In this document: piece after piece, positions 38,346 through 46,750 of the stretch
Layout: every line of letters begins with the position of its first letter
Position numbering within the stretch: the first letter of the stretch is position 1
Made by a program: the position numbers and the translations under genes
Notes under the pieces: model-generated
What the model saw: the letters and a program-made list of their open reading frames with translations, nothing else
Databases searched by the model: none
What the model was told of the DNA's origin: nothing
NCBI RefSeq assembly: GCF_900104575.1
Contig: NZ_LT629731.1
Span: 3,459,102 to 3,523,101, forward strand
Direction: 5' to 3'
DNA: 64,000 nt
Origin: Bacillus tuaregi
Lineage (GTDB): Bacteria; Bacillota; Bacilli; Bacillales; Cytobacillaceae

Positions 38346-39557
38346 TTAATTTTTCATTTTTCGTTTACTATAGAAGTAGACAAAATATAGACTAAAAATG
38401 ACCCCTGCGACCAATGAAACCAGCGCAAACAAGACATCCCCTTTAATAGTTGCCACTAGCGACAAAAGGATGGACTGTGTCCATAAAACGTTACGGAGAA
38501 AATGAAGAAATGCCTTTTCCTTATCCTGCCCATTAATCGGATATAGCTCCAGGAGCGAATGATTCTGATGATGCTTCCATAACGGCAGCAGTTGAAAGCC
38601 TGTTAAATAGATAAATAATATAACGAGAATGACTTGACCAATTCCACTGGTTAGGAAGAAAATAACACCTGCTCCAATCAGTGTCAAACGGACAAATAAA
38701 CCCCAATAATCTCCAGATCGCAAAAACGTCCTCATAAATAAAAAGGTATAGGATTCACTTTGGCGAAATGGAATTCGTACCAAGAGACCGTCAAGCCATT
38801 CCCTCCTTTTTATCCGGTTTTTCAGCTTTGGTACGTCTGTAAATAAATTAGCCAAGCGATAAAAGGAAGTCATTCTCCTTTCATCCTGTTCAATTAAAAA
38901 TTCCCACTTTAACCCTTTATTCCTAGTCTGTTGTCTGTAATAAACATATAAAGCAATATGGATGAGCACACAGACTAGGGTGAGATAAAGTGCAGCATTT
39001 GAAAATAACAAATAAAGAAAAACTATGTTTACAAAAAAGCGGACAAGGGAATCAGTCCTATGCACAGCATTTTCACGGTAATACTGAACACACCATCTAA
39101 TAAGGATGTTTAACCCTTTTACAATTAATATATAAAGTAAGAAGGGAAAAAAGGTCTTAAAATTCCCTTCATTGACCGCAGCATACATTGGCATAAAAAC
39201 AGCTAAGCCAATAATGACTATATAAAGCTGTCCGATAAAGCTAATTAGCAGTGATTTCCTAAAATAACCAGTCAGCTTTGTTTCGAGCGGCAGAAGAAAG
39301 ATGCGATCTGCTTCAGACATAAACGTAAATATTGGACTGTATGTTAAGACAAACGCTAGAAAAAGCGCCATAATGATAGCTGACGGAAAAGTATTCGGGA
39401 TTGTTTTTAGCCATTCCTGATAGTAGTATGCCGCTGTACCAATCAAAAAGACGAATACAATTACAAGATGCCCATTAAATATATAGCGGAGGTAACGGGA
39501 AAGTTCTTTACTAGTCCGGCCAAACCGTTCCTTCCACAATAGCTTTTCATCAAACAT
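38346..39557 (-). CDS. ecsB: ABC transporter permease EcsB
   Basis: 403-aa integral membrane protein with about ten hydrophobic segments. In B. subtilis Ecs affects secretion, competence, and the site-2 protease RasP; the exported substrate is thought to be peptide-like. The ATG overlaps the ecsA stop by 8 nt. N-terminus LLWKERFGRTSKELSRYLRYIFNG is typical. Second of ecsABC. Confidence 0.9.
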   Translation of the reverse strand: MFDEKLLWKERFGRTSKELSRYLRYIFNGHLVIVFVFLIGTAAYYYQEWLKTIPNTFPSAIIMALFLAFVLTYSPIFTFMSEADRIFLLPLETKLTGYFRKSLLISFIGQLYIVIIGLAVFMPMYAAVNEGNFKTFFPFLLYILIVKGLNILIRWCVQYYRENAVHRTDSLVRFFVNIVFLYLLFSNAALYLTLVCVLIHIALYVYYRQQTRNKGLKWEFLIEQDERRMTSFYRLANLFTDVPKLKNRIKRREWLDGLLVRIPFRQSESYTFLFMRTFLRSGDYWGLFVRLTLIGAGVIFFLTSGIGQVILVILFIYLTGFQLLPLWKHHQNHSLLELYPINGQDKEKAFLHFLRNVLWTQSILLSLVATIKGDVLFALVSLVAGVIFSLYFVYFYSKRKMKN

Positions 39558-40290
39558 TATCTTCTTCCTTTGTTAACTGAATATAAAGGTCATCAAGAGT
39601 TGCCCCCGGCATAGCAAACTCTTGGCGTAATTGGTCAAGTGTGCCATGCGCACGCACTTGACCTTCATGTAAAATAACAAAGCGATCACAATAGCGTTCA
39701 GCGGTAGCTAATATATGCGTGGACATTAAAATACCAGCACCATTTTCTTTCATTTGCTTCATTAAGTCTAATAAGGACTGAATACCGAGCGGGTCAAGAC
39801 CAACAAAGGGTTCATCCACAATGTATAAAGAGGGCTCCACCAAAAAAGCACACATAATCATCACTTTTTGCTTCATTCCCTTTGAAAAATGGGCTGGGAA
39901 CCATTTTAGCCTTTTGGCCATTCGAAACTCCTCAAGCAAGCCTTTCACCCGCTCTTGATAGACGGATTCTTCAAGCCCGTATGCCATGGCTGTTAATTTT
40001 AAATGCTCATCAAGCGTTAATTCATCATACAGAACAGGAGTTTCAGGAACAAATGTAAACTGCCTTCGATACCCTTCACGATTCTCATCAAATGTAGTTC
40101 CATTAATGGTAATCTCACCCTGATGCGGCTCCATCAAACCAATAATATGTTTAATCGTTGTGCTTTTTCCGGCACCATTCAGTCCAATTAAACCGACTAA
40201 CTCTCCTTTATTTACTGAAAAGGACACATCCTTTAACACTGGATTCCTTGTGTAACCGCCTGTTATATTTTTAATTTCTAACAAAGACAT
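39550..40290 (-). CDS. ecsA: ABC transporter ATP-binding protein EcsA
   Basis: 246-aa ATPase of the Ecs transporter. Walker A GLIGLNGAGKSTTIKHI, Q-loop FVPETP, signature HFSKGMKQKVMIM (divergent LSGGQ), Walker B LYIVDEPFVGLDP and switch His in MSTHIL are all present. It is first of the operon. The 5' side faces the unusual repeat unit at 40497-41184; its promoter must lie within the 200 bp between. Confidence 0.93.
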   Translation of the reverse strand: MSLLEIKNITGGYTRNPVLKDVSFSVNKGELVGLIGLNGAGKSTTIKHIIGLMEPHQGEITINGTTFDENREGYRRQFTFVPETPVLYDELTLDEHLKLTAMAYGLEESVYQERVKGLLEEFRMAKRLKWFPAHFSKGMKQKVMIMCAFLVEPSLYIVDEPFVGLDPLGIQSLLDLMKQMKENGAGILMSTHILATAERYCDRFVILHEGQVRAHGTLDQLRQEFAMPGATLDDLYIQLTKEEDNV

Positions 40291-40426
40291 CTAAAACGTC
40301 CTTCCTTTACTATGATTGAAGCATGCTAATACTCTACGCTTCCCTATCTATATATTGTAAGAAATCGGTTAATACCTTGTCCAGTTTAGACAAGTTTACT
40401 TAAGAATGCAGCCTCGATAATTTCTT

Positions 40427-40456
40427 TAGGCAAATTTCAGCTGATGTGTATATAAA
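40427..40456 (+). promoter_or_regulatory. Possible promoter of the repeat-unit transcript
   Basis: TAGGCA (40427-40432), 18 nt, TATAAA (40451-40456). Matches are 4 of 6 and 5 of 6 to the sigma-A consensus. A start near 40463 would place the first repeat 34 nt downstream. Confidence 0.35.
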
Positions 40457-40496
40457 TTTTCATGTACGGACATTCTAATCTATGTAGGGGAAAGCA

Positions 40497-40840
40497 ATTG
40501 ATGATTTAACTCATCAACTAATTGAAATGAGGTGTCTGTCAAAGACAATGTCATTCAATAACACCCATATGCAAGAAAACGTTCCTATAAGGGGATGGTT
40601 GTAATGCAAATGTTGTATGAAAACCAAGTTGATCTTTTACACCGATAATTTCAAACCTTTGAAAATGAGGTGTTTATCAAAGACCATGTAACCGACATTT
40701 TATATGTTTGAAAAAACACATAAAAAATTGGGGATGGTTAGCTTGAACAAAGATCAGTTTTCTAAATAAACACAAGCATTTACCTAATAAATGAGGTGTT
40801 TACGGCAGAAAAGTACCTGTAATAGAACGTTGTATATGAT
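40497..40840. repeat. 344-bp tandem repeat, copy 1
   Basis: Starts ATTGATGATT and ends GAACGTTGTATATGAT. Contains modules a (box A at 40527, box B at 40591), b (40665, 40730) and c (box A only, 40791). Confidence 0.9.
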
Positions 40841-41184
40841 CATTGATGATTAAATCTTCAACAAATTGAAATGAGGTGTCTGTCAAAGACAATGTCATTC
40901 AATAATACCCATATGCAACTAAACGTTCTTATAAGGGGATGGTTGTAATGCACAAGTTGTATGAAAACCAAAATGATTCTTTGCACCAATCATTTCAAGA
41001 TATTTGAAAATGAGGTGTTTATCAAAGACCATGTAACCGACATTTTATATGTTTGAAAGAACTATAAAAAATAGGGGATGGTTAGCTTGAACAAAGAATC
41101 AGTTTCTAAATAAACACAGACATTTACCAAATAAATGAGGTGTTTACGGCAGAAAAGTACCTGTAATAGAACGTTGTATATGAT
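40841..41184. repeat. 344-bp tandem repeat, copy 2
   Basis: Same order as copy 1: module a (40871, 40935), b (41010, 41074), c (41135). About 90 percent identical by eye, with differences mostly between the boxes. Confidence 0.9.
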
Positions 41185-41199
41185 ATTTCCCCTGCATCA

Positions 41200-41236
41200 G
41201 GGCGGGATTCCTTGCGAATCCTGCCCTTTTCTTTTG
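41200..41236 (+). terminator. Strong intrinsic terminator after the repeat unit
   Basis: GGGCGGGATTC, loop CTTGC, GAATCCTGCCC then TTTTCTTTT: 11-bp stem with one G-U pair. It lies 88 nt before the hit start and can only serve plus-strand transcription coming from the repeat unit. Confidence 0.92.
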
Positions 41237-41324
41237 TATCATTCCAGCTCCGTGGCGTTCCTCTTTGTGCCACTTCTATGTTACAATATTAGGAAATCCA
41301 CTATTAATGAAAGGGTTGAAAAAA

Positions 41325-41744
41325 ATGAGCGATTGTATTTTCTGTAAAATTGTTAATGGCGAAATCCCATCTGCAAAAGTGTTTGAAAATGAACACGTTG
41401 TGGCCTTTCTAGACATTAGTCAGGTGACAAAAGGACATACATTAATTATCCCTAAAGTACATAAAGAAAATTTATTTGAATTAACACCTGAAATAGCTAA
41501 GAATATTTTTGAAGTGGCACCCCAAATAGCGAATGCATTAAAAACTGCCTATAATCCAATTGGTTTAAATGCTGTAAATAACAACGGTGAAAAGGCTGGT
41601 CAATCTGTGTTCCATTTTCACCTTCACCTAATTCCACGCTATGGTGAAGGTGACGGATTTGGAGCTGTTTGGAAAAACAATCAAAGTGATTACAGTTCAT
41701 TTGATTTACAACAAATGGCTGAGAATATCAGCAGTCACTTATAA
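41325..41744 (+). CDS. hit: HIT family nucleotide hydrolase
   Basis: 139-aa histidine-triad protein, hydrolysing AMP-linked or nucleoside phosphoramidate substrates. The N-terminal CIFCKIVNGEIPSAKVFE carries the zinc-type Cys pair of bacillus Hit, and the histidine triad is QSVFHFHLHLIPRY. ATG at 41325 follows AAAGGG; the longer frame upstream is rejected. It lies opposite ecsA as in B. subtilis and ends in a terminator. Confidence 0.93.
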   Translation: MSDCIFCKIVNGEIPSAKVFENEHVVAFLDISQVTKGHTLIIPKVHKENLFELTPEIAKNIFEVAPQIANALKTAYNPIGLNAVNNNGEKAGQSVFHFHLHLIPRYGEGDGFGAVWKNNQSDYSSFDLQQMAENISSHL

Positions 41745-41772
41745 AAAATTCTCCTTTAGGAGAATTTTTTTT
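41744..41772 (+). terminator. Terminator after hit
   Basis: AAATTCTCC, loop TTTA, GGAGAATTT and a T run. Confidence 0.88.
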
Positions 41773-41852
41773 ACTCTTCTTTCTCATAATTTGAAAACAG
41801 TTTTTGTACATTTCGACAATTTCTGATAATATTAAATAAAAATAATTCTTTT

Positions 41853-41889
41853 ACTGTATGTATTCGTGAAAGTACGAACAATGCACAGT
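41853..41889 (+). other. Nested inverted repeat in the serC leader
   Basis: ACTGT (41853-41857) and TTCGT (41863-41867) pair with ACGAA (41874-41878) and ACAGT (41885-41889) around one centre, just upstream of the serC ribosome-binding site. It could be an operator or an RNA stem; nothing identifies which. Confidence 0.4.
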
Positions 41890-41915
41890 ACAGAACACAT
41901 AGGGGGAATTCCTTG

Positions 41916-42998
41916 ATGAGCCGCGCACTGAATTTTAATGCTGGTCCAGCCGCCCTTCCTGAATGGGCACTGAAAGAAGCTCAAAATGAGTTATTGAATT
42001 TTAGAAATACTGGCATGTCTGTAATGGAACTTAGCCATAGAAGTAAGGATTATGAAGCTGTTCATAACGAAGCTCAAAGCTTATTACGCTCTTTACTTTC
42101 TATTCCTGACCAGTATGAGATTCTGTTATTACAAGGTGGAGCAAGCCTTCAATTTTCAATGATACCAATGAACCTTCTTCAAGAAGGACAGACAGCCTAT
42201 TATGCAATGACAGGCTCTTGGTCTGAAAAAGCCTTAAAAGAAGCTGCTAAGGTTGGTAAAACGGAAATTGCCGTTTCAAGTAAAGAGAATCAATATAAAA
42301 ACATCCCGGTCCTTGACCCATCCTCTATTCCAAACGATGCTGCTTACGTACACATTACAAGCAACAACACCATTTACGGCACTCAATGGAAGAAATTCCC
42401 AACTGGATTAAAAGCTCCGCTTATAGCAGATATGTCCAGTGATATTTTATGCAAGCCATTAAATATCGAACAATTTGATATGATCTATGCTGGAGCACAG
42501 AAAAATCTAGGACCATCTGGTGTTACAGTCGTAATCATGAAGAAAGAACTGCTAGAGCGTTCAAGTGATAATTTGCCAACGATGCTAAACTATAACACAC
42601 ATGCGAAAAATAATTCATTATATAATACACCGCCAACCTTTGGTATTTACTTATTATCATTAGTCCTTAAATGGGTAACAGATCAAGGCGGTCTTGAGGC
42701 TATCGAGAAAATGAACGAACAAAAGGCTGCCCTTCTTTACAATGAAATTGATAACAGCAATGGCTTTTATAATGGTCATGCAGTGTCTGACAGCCGCTCT
42801 ACCATGAACGTTACCTTTACATTAAACTCTGAGGAAGCAACAAAGAGCTTCTTAGCGCAGGCAAAGGAAGCGGGCTTTGTCGGACTTAATGGACACCGTT
42901 CTGTCGGTGGTTGCCGAGCATCCATCTATAATGCGGTTCCATATGAAAATGTTGAAAAGCTTGCTCAATTTATGAGTGACTTCAGAAAAAATTATTAA
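41916..42998 (+). CDS. serC: Phosphoserine aminotransferase
   Basis: PLP enzyme converting 3-phosphohydroxypyruvate and glutamate to 3-phosphoserine, step 2 of serine synthesis; 360 aa. FNAGPAALPEWALKEAQ, GTGMSVMELSHRS-like NTGMSVMELSHRSKDYE, LQGGASLQFSMIPMNLL and the PLP Lys in YAGAQKNLGPSGVTVV are present, as is the GLNGHRSVGGCRASIYNA substrate motif near the C-terminus. ATG at 41916 lies behind AGGGGGAAT. Monocistronic. Confidence 0.97.
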   Translation: MSRALNFNAGPAALPEWALKEAQNELLNFRNTGMSVMELSHRSKDYEAVHNEAQSLLRSLLSIPDQYEILLLQGGASLQFSMIPMNLLQEGQTAYYAMTGSWSEKALKEAAKVGKTEIAVSSKENQYKNIPVLDPSSIPNDAAYVHITSNNTIYGTQWKKFPTGLKAPLIADMSSDILCKPLNIEQFDMIYAGAQKNLGPSGVTVVIMKKELLERSSDNLPTMLNYNTHAKNNSLYNTPPTFGIYLLSLVLKWVTDQGGLEAIEKMNEQKAALLYNEIDNSNGFYNGHAVSDSRSTMNVTFTLNSEEATKSFLAQAKEAGFVGLNGHRSVGGCRASIYNAVPYENVEKLAQFMSDFRKNY

Positions 42999-43013
42999 TA
43001 GAATATTGTAATT

Positions 43014-43044
43014 TTGACAACAATGGAATATATTATGCTATACT
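43014..43044 (+). promoter_or_regulatory. Putative sigma-A promoter of trpP
   Basis: TTGACA (43014-43019) and TATACT (43039-43044), spacing 19 nt, longer than ideal. A CTGCAG...CTGCAG inverted repeat follows in the leader. Confidence 0.5.
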
Positions 43045-43098
43045 TATAGCAACTTTTCGCTGCAGGCAACGAGTGCACTGCAGGAGAAGAATAATTAT

Positions 43099-43126
43099 TA
43101 GCTTAGTTCAGAAGAGGAGAGATTAG
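43099..43126 (+). promoter_or_regulatory. TRAP-binding site over the trpP ribosome-binding site
   Basis: Six NAG triplets exactly five nt apart: TAG 43099, TAG 43104, CAG 43109, GAG 43114, GAG 43119, TAG 43124, then AA and the ATG at 43129. The GAGGAGAG Shine-Dalgarno is part of the array. TRAP (MtrB) bound to tryptophan wraps such NAG repeats, so it would block trpP translation when tryptophan is plentiful, as known for B. subtilis trpP. Confidence 0.85.
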
Positions 43127-43128
43127 AA

Positions 43129-43659
43129 ATGAATACGAAAAACCTGGTTGCTTTAGCCCTGCTAGTAGGAATGGGTACTGTATTGCATACTGTTGTTCCT
43201 GGATTTTTTCTTGGCATGAAGCCGGATATGATGTTAACGATGATGTTTTTGGGAATTATTTTATTCCCAGACAAGAAGAGCGTTTTGCTTCTTGGTCTTG
43301 CCACTGGGATTATTTCAGGAATCACTACTACTTTCCCTGGAGGCTTATTCCCAAATATTATTGATAAGTTTGTTACATCATTAGTGTTCTTTGCTTTAAT
43401 CCTTGCGTTCAACAAATACAGTAAATCGATTATTTCTGTCGCCGTGCTAACAGCTATTGGTACTGTCATTTCAGGGGTTGTCTTTTTAGGGTCTGCCTAT
43501 CTGATTATTGGTCTTCCCGGACCATTTGCAGCCTTATTTGCTACAGTTGTTTTACCTGCTGCAGCAGTGAATACAATTGTTATGATTGTCTTGTATCCAG
43601 TGGCTGCATCGATTCTTAAACGGACAAAAATAACCAACCAGCAAACGATTAGTCAGTAA
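43129..43659 (+). CDS. trpP: Tryptophan transport protein
   Basis: 176-aa membrane protein with five predicted helices (VALALLVGMGTVLHTVVPGF; MMLTMMFLGIILFPD; SVLLLGLATGIISGITTTFPGG). Named TrpP (YhaG) because of gene order next to yhaH/hpr and, above all, the TRAP site over its ribosome-binding site. It resembles S-components of ECF transporters in size, and is inferred to take up tryptophan. A terminator follows. Confidence 0.9.
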   Translation: MNTKNLVALALLVGMGTVLHTVVPGFFLGMKPDMMLTMMFLGIILFPDKKSVLLLGLATGIISGITTTFPGGLFPNIIDKFVTSLVFFALILAFNKYSKSIISVAVLTAIGTVISGVVFLGSAYLIIGLPGPFAALFATVVLPAAAVNTIVMIVLYPVAASILKRTKITNQQTISQ

Positions 43660-43667
43660 GAATATTC

Positions 43668-43694
43668 AAACCCGTCAAGCGACGGGTTTTTTTC
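43668..43694 (+). terminator. Terminator after trpP
   Basis: AAACCCGTC, loop AAGC, GACGGGTTT and seven T. Confidence 0.9.
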
Positions 43695-43705
43695 TGCTCT
43701 GGCGT

Positions 43706-43888
43706 TTAAGTAGTCAGGCTCATCACAAATCCAATAATGAGAAAGAAGACACCTCCAACAGCCATAGCAGCGGAACGTCTTTTTAAGACAAACTTCGGCG
43801 GATACACACCCGGCTTTTTAATCGATATAAAAAAATGAAGGCTTGCAGAAAAAAAAAGAATACTTAAAGTAAAAAATACCGTCATCAT
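43706..43888 (-). CDS. Small membrane protein, unknown
   Basis: 60 aa with two predicted helices (VFFTLSILFFSASLHFFI; AAMAVGGVFFLIIGFVMSL) and a basic linker (KKPGVYPPKFVLKRRSAAM). The ribosome-binding site AAAGGGGTG is about 13 nt from the ATG, longer than usual, so a start slightly different from mine is possible. Convergent with trpP. I do not recognise it. Confidence 0.5.
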   Translation of the reverse strand: MMTVFFTLSILFFSASLHFFISIKKPGVYPPKFVLKRRSAAMAVGGVFFLIIGFVMSLTT

Positions 43889-44126
43889 ATGTTTGCGGTT
43901 GCACCCCTTTGATCAGACAAGGCTTTACTAAACAATGTATGCTTGTTACATTAAAGCTATAACGAAAATAATGCTATACTTTTGAAAGGTTATATCACCA
44001 TAGTTCATACGAAACCAGTAAAAATAGGATTATTTTGTTAATAAAAAACTAAAATAATAAATTGAAAAAGGATTCTATTTCAATGTTATAGAAGTAATAT
44101 TTATTAAATAGGATGAGGTGGTTTGG

Positions 44127-44483
44127 ATGAAAGGAAGGTCTTTCATAATTGGCTTTTTGATAGGTGGTGTATCTGCCGGATTGAGCACGCTGCTTTTGAC
44201 ACCAAAATCAGGAATGGAAACTCGTCATAGCCTGAAGGAATCAAAGGATATGGTTCTTAGTCAGCTTTATGAATTAAAGAATAATCTCTTGGAGTTAAAC
44301 CAAGGAATAAAAACAGCCTCTACAGAGGGAAGTGAAACAATAAGGACCTTTTTGTCAGATATTAAAGAGACTGTTTCAAATTGGAACCAAGAAATAAAGC
44401 CCCATCAGTTGGAATTACAAAAGGAGCTGGCTGAAATTGAAAGAAGTATTCAAGAGTTAGAATCAGAATTAAGCAAAAAATAA
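44127..44483 (+). CDS. yhaH: YtxH-domain protein YhaH
   Basis: 118 aa. One N-terminal helix (SFIIGFLIGGVSAGLSTLLL) followed by TPKSGMETR, the YtxH hallmark, and a long amphipathic coiled coil (40-118). YtxH proteins are small membrane-anchored stress or sporulation-linked proteins; function unknown. ATG at 44127 lies behind GATGAGGTGG. Between trpP and hpr as in B. subtilis. Confidence 0.85.
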   Translation: MKGRSFIIGFLIGGVSAGLSTLLLTPKSGMETRHSLKESKDMVLSQLYELKNNLLELNQGIKTASTEGSETIRTFLSDIKETVSNWNQEIKPHQLELQKELAEIERSIQELESELSKK

Positions 44484-44513
44484 GACTATTTTGAATAAAT
44501 TTTCAAAAAATTT

Positions 44514-44545
44514 AAAAAATCCTTTTTAAAAAGAAGGATTTTTTT
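44514..44545 (+). terminator. Terminator after yhaH
   Basis: AAAAAATCCTT, loop TTTAAAAAG, AAGGATTTTTTT. Confidence 0.75.
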
Positions 44546-44735
44546 ATTTTTAAATCGAAAACAAATATATTATAAAAATAGTGTTTTGTCTCATTATGTA
44601 CAAATATGCCAGCACACAGCTATTCTACACAAGAATTAAAGGATATTCTAAAAATTTGGTAAATTTATATCTTTATTAATCTTTATTTTATTGGCATAAT
44701 GAATATACAGATATAAAAAAAGGGTGATTAAGAGG

Positions 44736-45311
44736 ATGGAAGAAAAAGAGTATACAGTAAAGGAAGCTCTGTTATTTAGTCAAAGAATTGGTCAACTGAG
44801 TAAGGCATTATGGAAGTCAATTGAAAAGGATTGGCAGCAATGGATAAAGCCGTATGATCTCAATATTAACGAGCATCATATTTTATGGATTGCCTACCAT
44901 TTGAATGGTGCATCCATATCCGATGTTGCAAAATTTGGGGTTATGCATGTTTCAACAGCATTTAATTTTTCAAAAAAATTAGAAGAACGCGGTTTTCTGC
45001 AATTTTCTAAAAAGGAAAACGATAAGCGTAATACCTACATTCAGCTAACTGAAAAAGGGGAAAATATCTTTCTGGAGATTATGGAAGCATACGATCCAGC
45101 ACAAAATGCAGCATATTCTGCCTCCCTACCTTTAAAGGATATATATGGGAAATTTCCGGAAATGTTAGAGGTAATGGCAATTGTTCGCAATATTTACGGT
45201 GATGATTTTATGGAAATTTTCGAAAAATCATTCAACAACATTGACAAAGAATTTGTAGAGGATGAAGGAAAGCTACAAAAGAAGGTCCCTCAAAAGACAG
45301 AGCTAATCTAA
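44736..45311 (+). CDS. hpr: Transition-state regulator Hpr (ScoC)
   Basis: MarR-family repressor of protease, sporulation and oligopeptide-permease genes in bacilli, 191 aa. [34 protein letters not shown] is nearly the B. subtilis sequence by memory, and the winged HTH has [24 protein letters not shown] and [17 protein letters not shown] at 44736 follows AGGGTGATT; a GTG four codons upstream belongs to the same frame but is within the ribosome-binding site. Ecs and Hpr phenotypes overlap in exoprotein control, and both lie in this neighbourhood. Confidence 0.95.
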   Translation: MEEKEYTVKEALLFSQRIGQLSKALWKSIEKDWQQWIKPYDLNINEHHILWIAYHLNGASISDVAKFGVMHVSTAFNFSKKLEERGFLQFSKKENDKRNTYIQLTEKGENIFLEIMEAYDPAQNAAYSASLPLKDIYGKFPEMLEVMAIVRNIYGDDFMEIFEKSFNNIDKEFVEDEGKLQKKVPQKTELI

Positions 45312-45316
45312 AACCA

Positions 45317-45655
45317 TTATAGATACTTTTTTAACTCTGTCATTAGCGGGAGATATAGCCCTTGGGTTATACAGGCAGCAATGACATCCTCAGCAGGTAG
45401 CCCGCCGGTATGTAATTTCATAGTAAATTTAGTGAAAAGCGGATGAAAATGAACAAAACCTTCCGCTTTCTGTTCTTCTAACTCCATGCTCAGTTCGTCA
45501 CAAAGTTCGAATAATTTTTGTGCCTCTTTTTCCCCAATTCCTCTTTCAATGATGAACCGATATAAGGCGTGCTTCGTAGATTGATTCATTTCTAGCAGTA
45601 AGGACTGATGATATTCAAGTCTTTTAATCCTCTCTAATAATGCAGCTAAATCCAT
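45317..45655 (-). CDS. yhaI: YhaI, DUF1878 family
   Basis: 112-aa soluble, mostly helical protein (LERIKRLEYHQSLLLEMNQ; LFELCDELSMELEEQKAEGFVHF). DUF1878 family, unknown function. It ends convergent with hpr only 5 bp away, so transcripts overlap at their 3' ends. ATG is behind AAGAGGGGAATACA. Confidence 0.8.
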   Translation of the reverse strand: MDLAALLERIKRLEYHQSLLLEMNQSTKHALYRFIIERGIGEKEAQKLFELCDELSMELEEQKAEGFVHFHPLFTKFTMKLHTGGLPAEDVIAACITQGLYLPLMTELKKYL

Positions 45656-45823
45656 TGTATTCCCCTCTTTAATTATGTTTTCCTATTGGGTTTCACTTCC
45701 CAGAAAGTCGATAAAATACTGCGAATAGAAGCAATTGTTTTTCCTATTGATTTTTTTCCCCTTTCGTCGTACATTAGCTTAGGAAGTTTTGTACTATATT
45801 TCTCCTCTTGGAGGCTGATTATC

Positions 45824-46399
45824 ATGAATTGCTGGAAGGAGATTAATCTCACCAAACAATACGGCACCCAACGTGTATGCATTCTGTCTATCATAACGAT
45901 GCTATTCACTTTTATTTTGCTATATGTACCCGCTAACTATTTATTTGTACCCTCGACTTTAGAGGATAATTATTTTCTTTTTTTAATCGCCGCGCTGTGG
46001 CTTATGTATCCAATCCATAAGATTATACACTTTTTCTCATTAGTACATTTAAAAAATAAAATAAAAAAAACTTTTAAAATCAAATATCTTGTAATGCCAG
46101 TTATACAAATTCAGATCATTGAACCCATTTCAAAATGGCAATACATCCTCACCTTAATTCTTCCATTTATTCTTATTAATGGATTTCTTTTTACAGCGTG
46201 CTGGATCTTTAACAATTATGTTCATTATTTTACCATTTTACTAGCATTTCATATAGGTTTATGTGTCTCTGACTTTATTTATATTAAAAATGTTTTAAAG
46301 GCACCCAATCGCGCATATATTGAAGAGAATGAGAATGGTTTTGAAATATTAGTCAATCATCCAAATCTTAACAATCACAATGAAACCTTCCTTCATTAA
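45824..46399 (+). CDS. DUF3267-family membrane protein
   Basis: 191 aa, four predicted helices. An HKIIHFFSLVHL motif near residue 65 resembles a degenerate HExxH-like site seen in DUF3267 proteins, which are thought to be metalloprotease-like; here the first Glu is replaced, so activity is doubtful. ATG at 45824 lies behind TTGGAGGCTG; the 46-codon upstream extension runs through the yhaI 5' region and is rejected. Between yhaI and prsA. Confidence 0.7.
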   Translation: MNCWKEINLTKQYGTQRVCILSIITMLFTFILLYVPANYLFVPSTLEDNYFLFLIAALWLMYPIHKIIHFFSLVHLKNKIKKTFKIKYLVMPVIQIQIIEPISKWQYILTLILPFILINGFLFTACWIFNNYVHYFTILLAFHIGLCVSDFIYIKNVLKAPNRAYIEENENGFEILVNHPNLNNHNETFLH

Positions 46400-46537
46400 A
46401 GGTTTTCAATATAAATAATTATTTTAAATAAATTGCATCTATCTTTTTTTGCAATTTTTTGCTAATGTAAATATCATACTATTCCAATTAGGTAGCTTGT
46501 TAAGTATAATCTGCCTCTCAAAAGGAGGAAACCATTT

Positions 46538-46720
46538 ATGATTTACATTTTTATTTTATTTGCTTGCTTTATTTTATTTAATATTAACAAGATGACGAAC
46601 TCTCTTTGTCTGCAAAAAGAGATTCCTGAAGAAAAGCAGGCTACTGTATTTCATACGATTAATATTCTTGTTACCATTTTACTAATATCTTCCTACGTTG
46701 AAATTTTATTTGCCGTTTAA
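46538..46720 (+). CDS. Small two-helix membrane protein, unknown
   Basis: 60 aa. Two hydrophobic segments (IYIFILFACFILFNI; ILVTILLISSYVEILFAV) flank a short charged loop (QKEIPEEKQ). Perfect ribosome-binding site AAAGGAGGAAACC before ATG. A terminator follows, so it is an independent small gene. I do not recognise the family. Confidence 0.65.
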   Translation: MIYIFILFACFILFNINKMTNSLCLQKEIPEEKQATVFHTINILVTILLISSYVEILFAV

Positions 46721-46750
46721 CAAACTTTTCAGCTGAGTCAAACTTAAAGA

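Larger units (their letters stand above)
40463..41236 (+). ncRNA. Candidate repeat-containing RNA (or short-peptide transcript)
   Basis: No long ORF is present, yet the region has a promoter-like site before it and a strong terminator after it on the plus strand. It consists of two 344-bp copies. Each copy has three modules starting AAATGAGGTGT; two of these carry a second box GGGGATGGTT 64-65 nt later. Short stems precede the first box (for example TTGATGA/TCATCAA and TTTCAAA/TTTGAAA) and TTTTATA.../TATAAAA precedes the second box in module b. ATG codons in the boxes open tiny frames (MRCLSKTM..., MVVM...YENQ...) that are partly kept between copies. I cannot match it to a known RNA family. 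Confidence 0.45.

Noticed and set aside
40527-41074. CsrA-binding motifs in the repeat unit
   Set aside because: Box B has GGA-like cores but box A does not, and the loops do not present ANGGA; not enough to claim.
40497-41184. CRISPR array
   Set aside because: Only two long copies with no short direct repeats and unique spacers; no cas genes nearby.
41135-41347. 70-codon ORF beginning MRCLRQKSTC
   Set aside because: It starts in box A of the repeat, runs through the terminator and overlaps the hit start in another frame; no ribosome-binding site.
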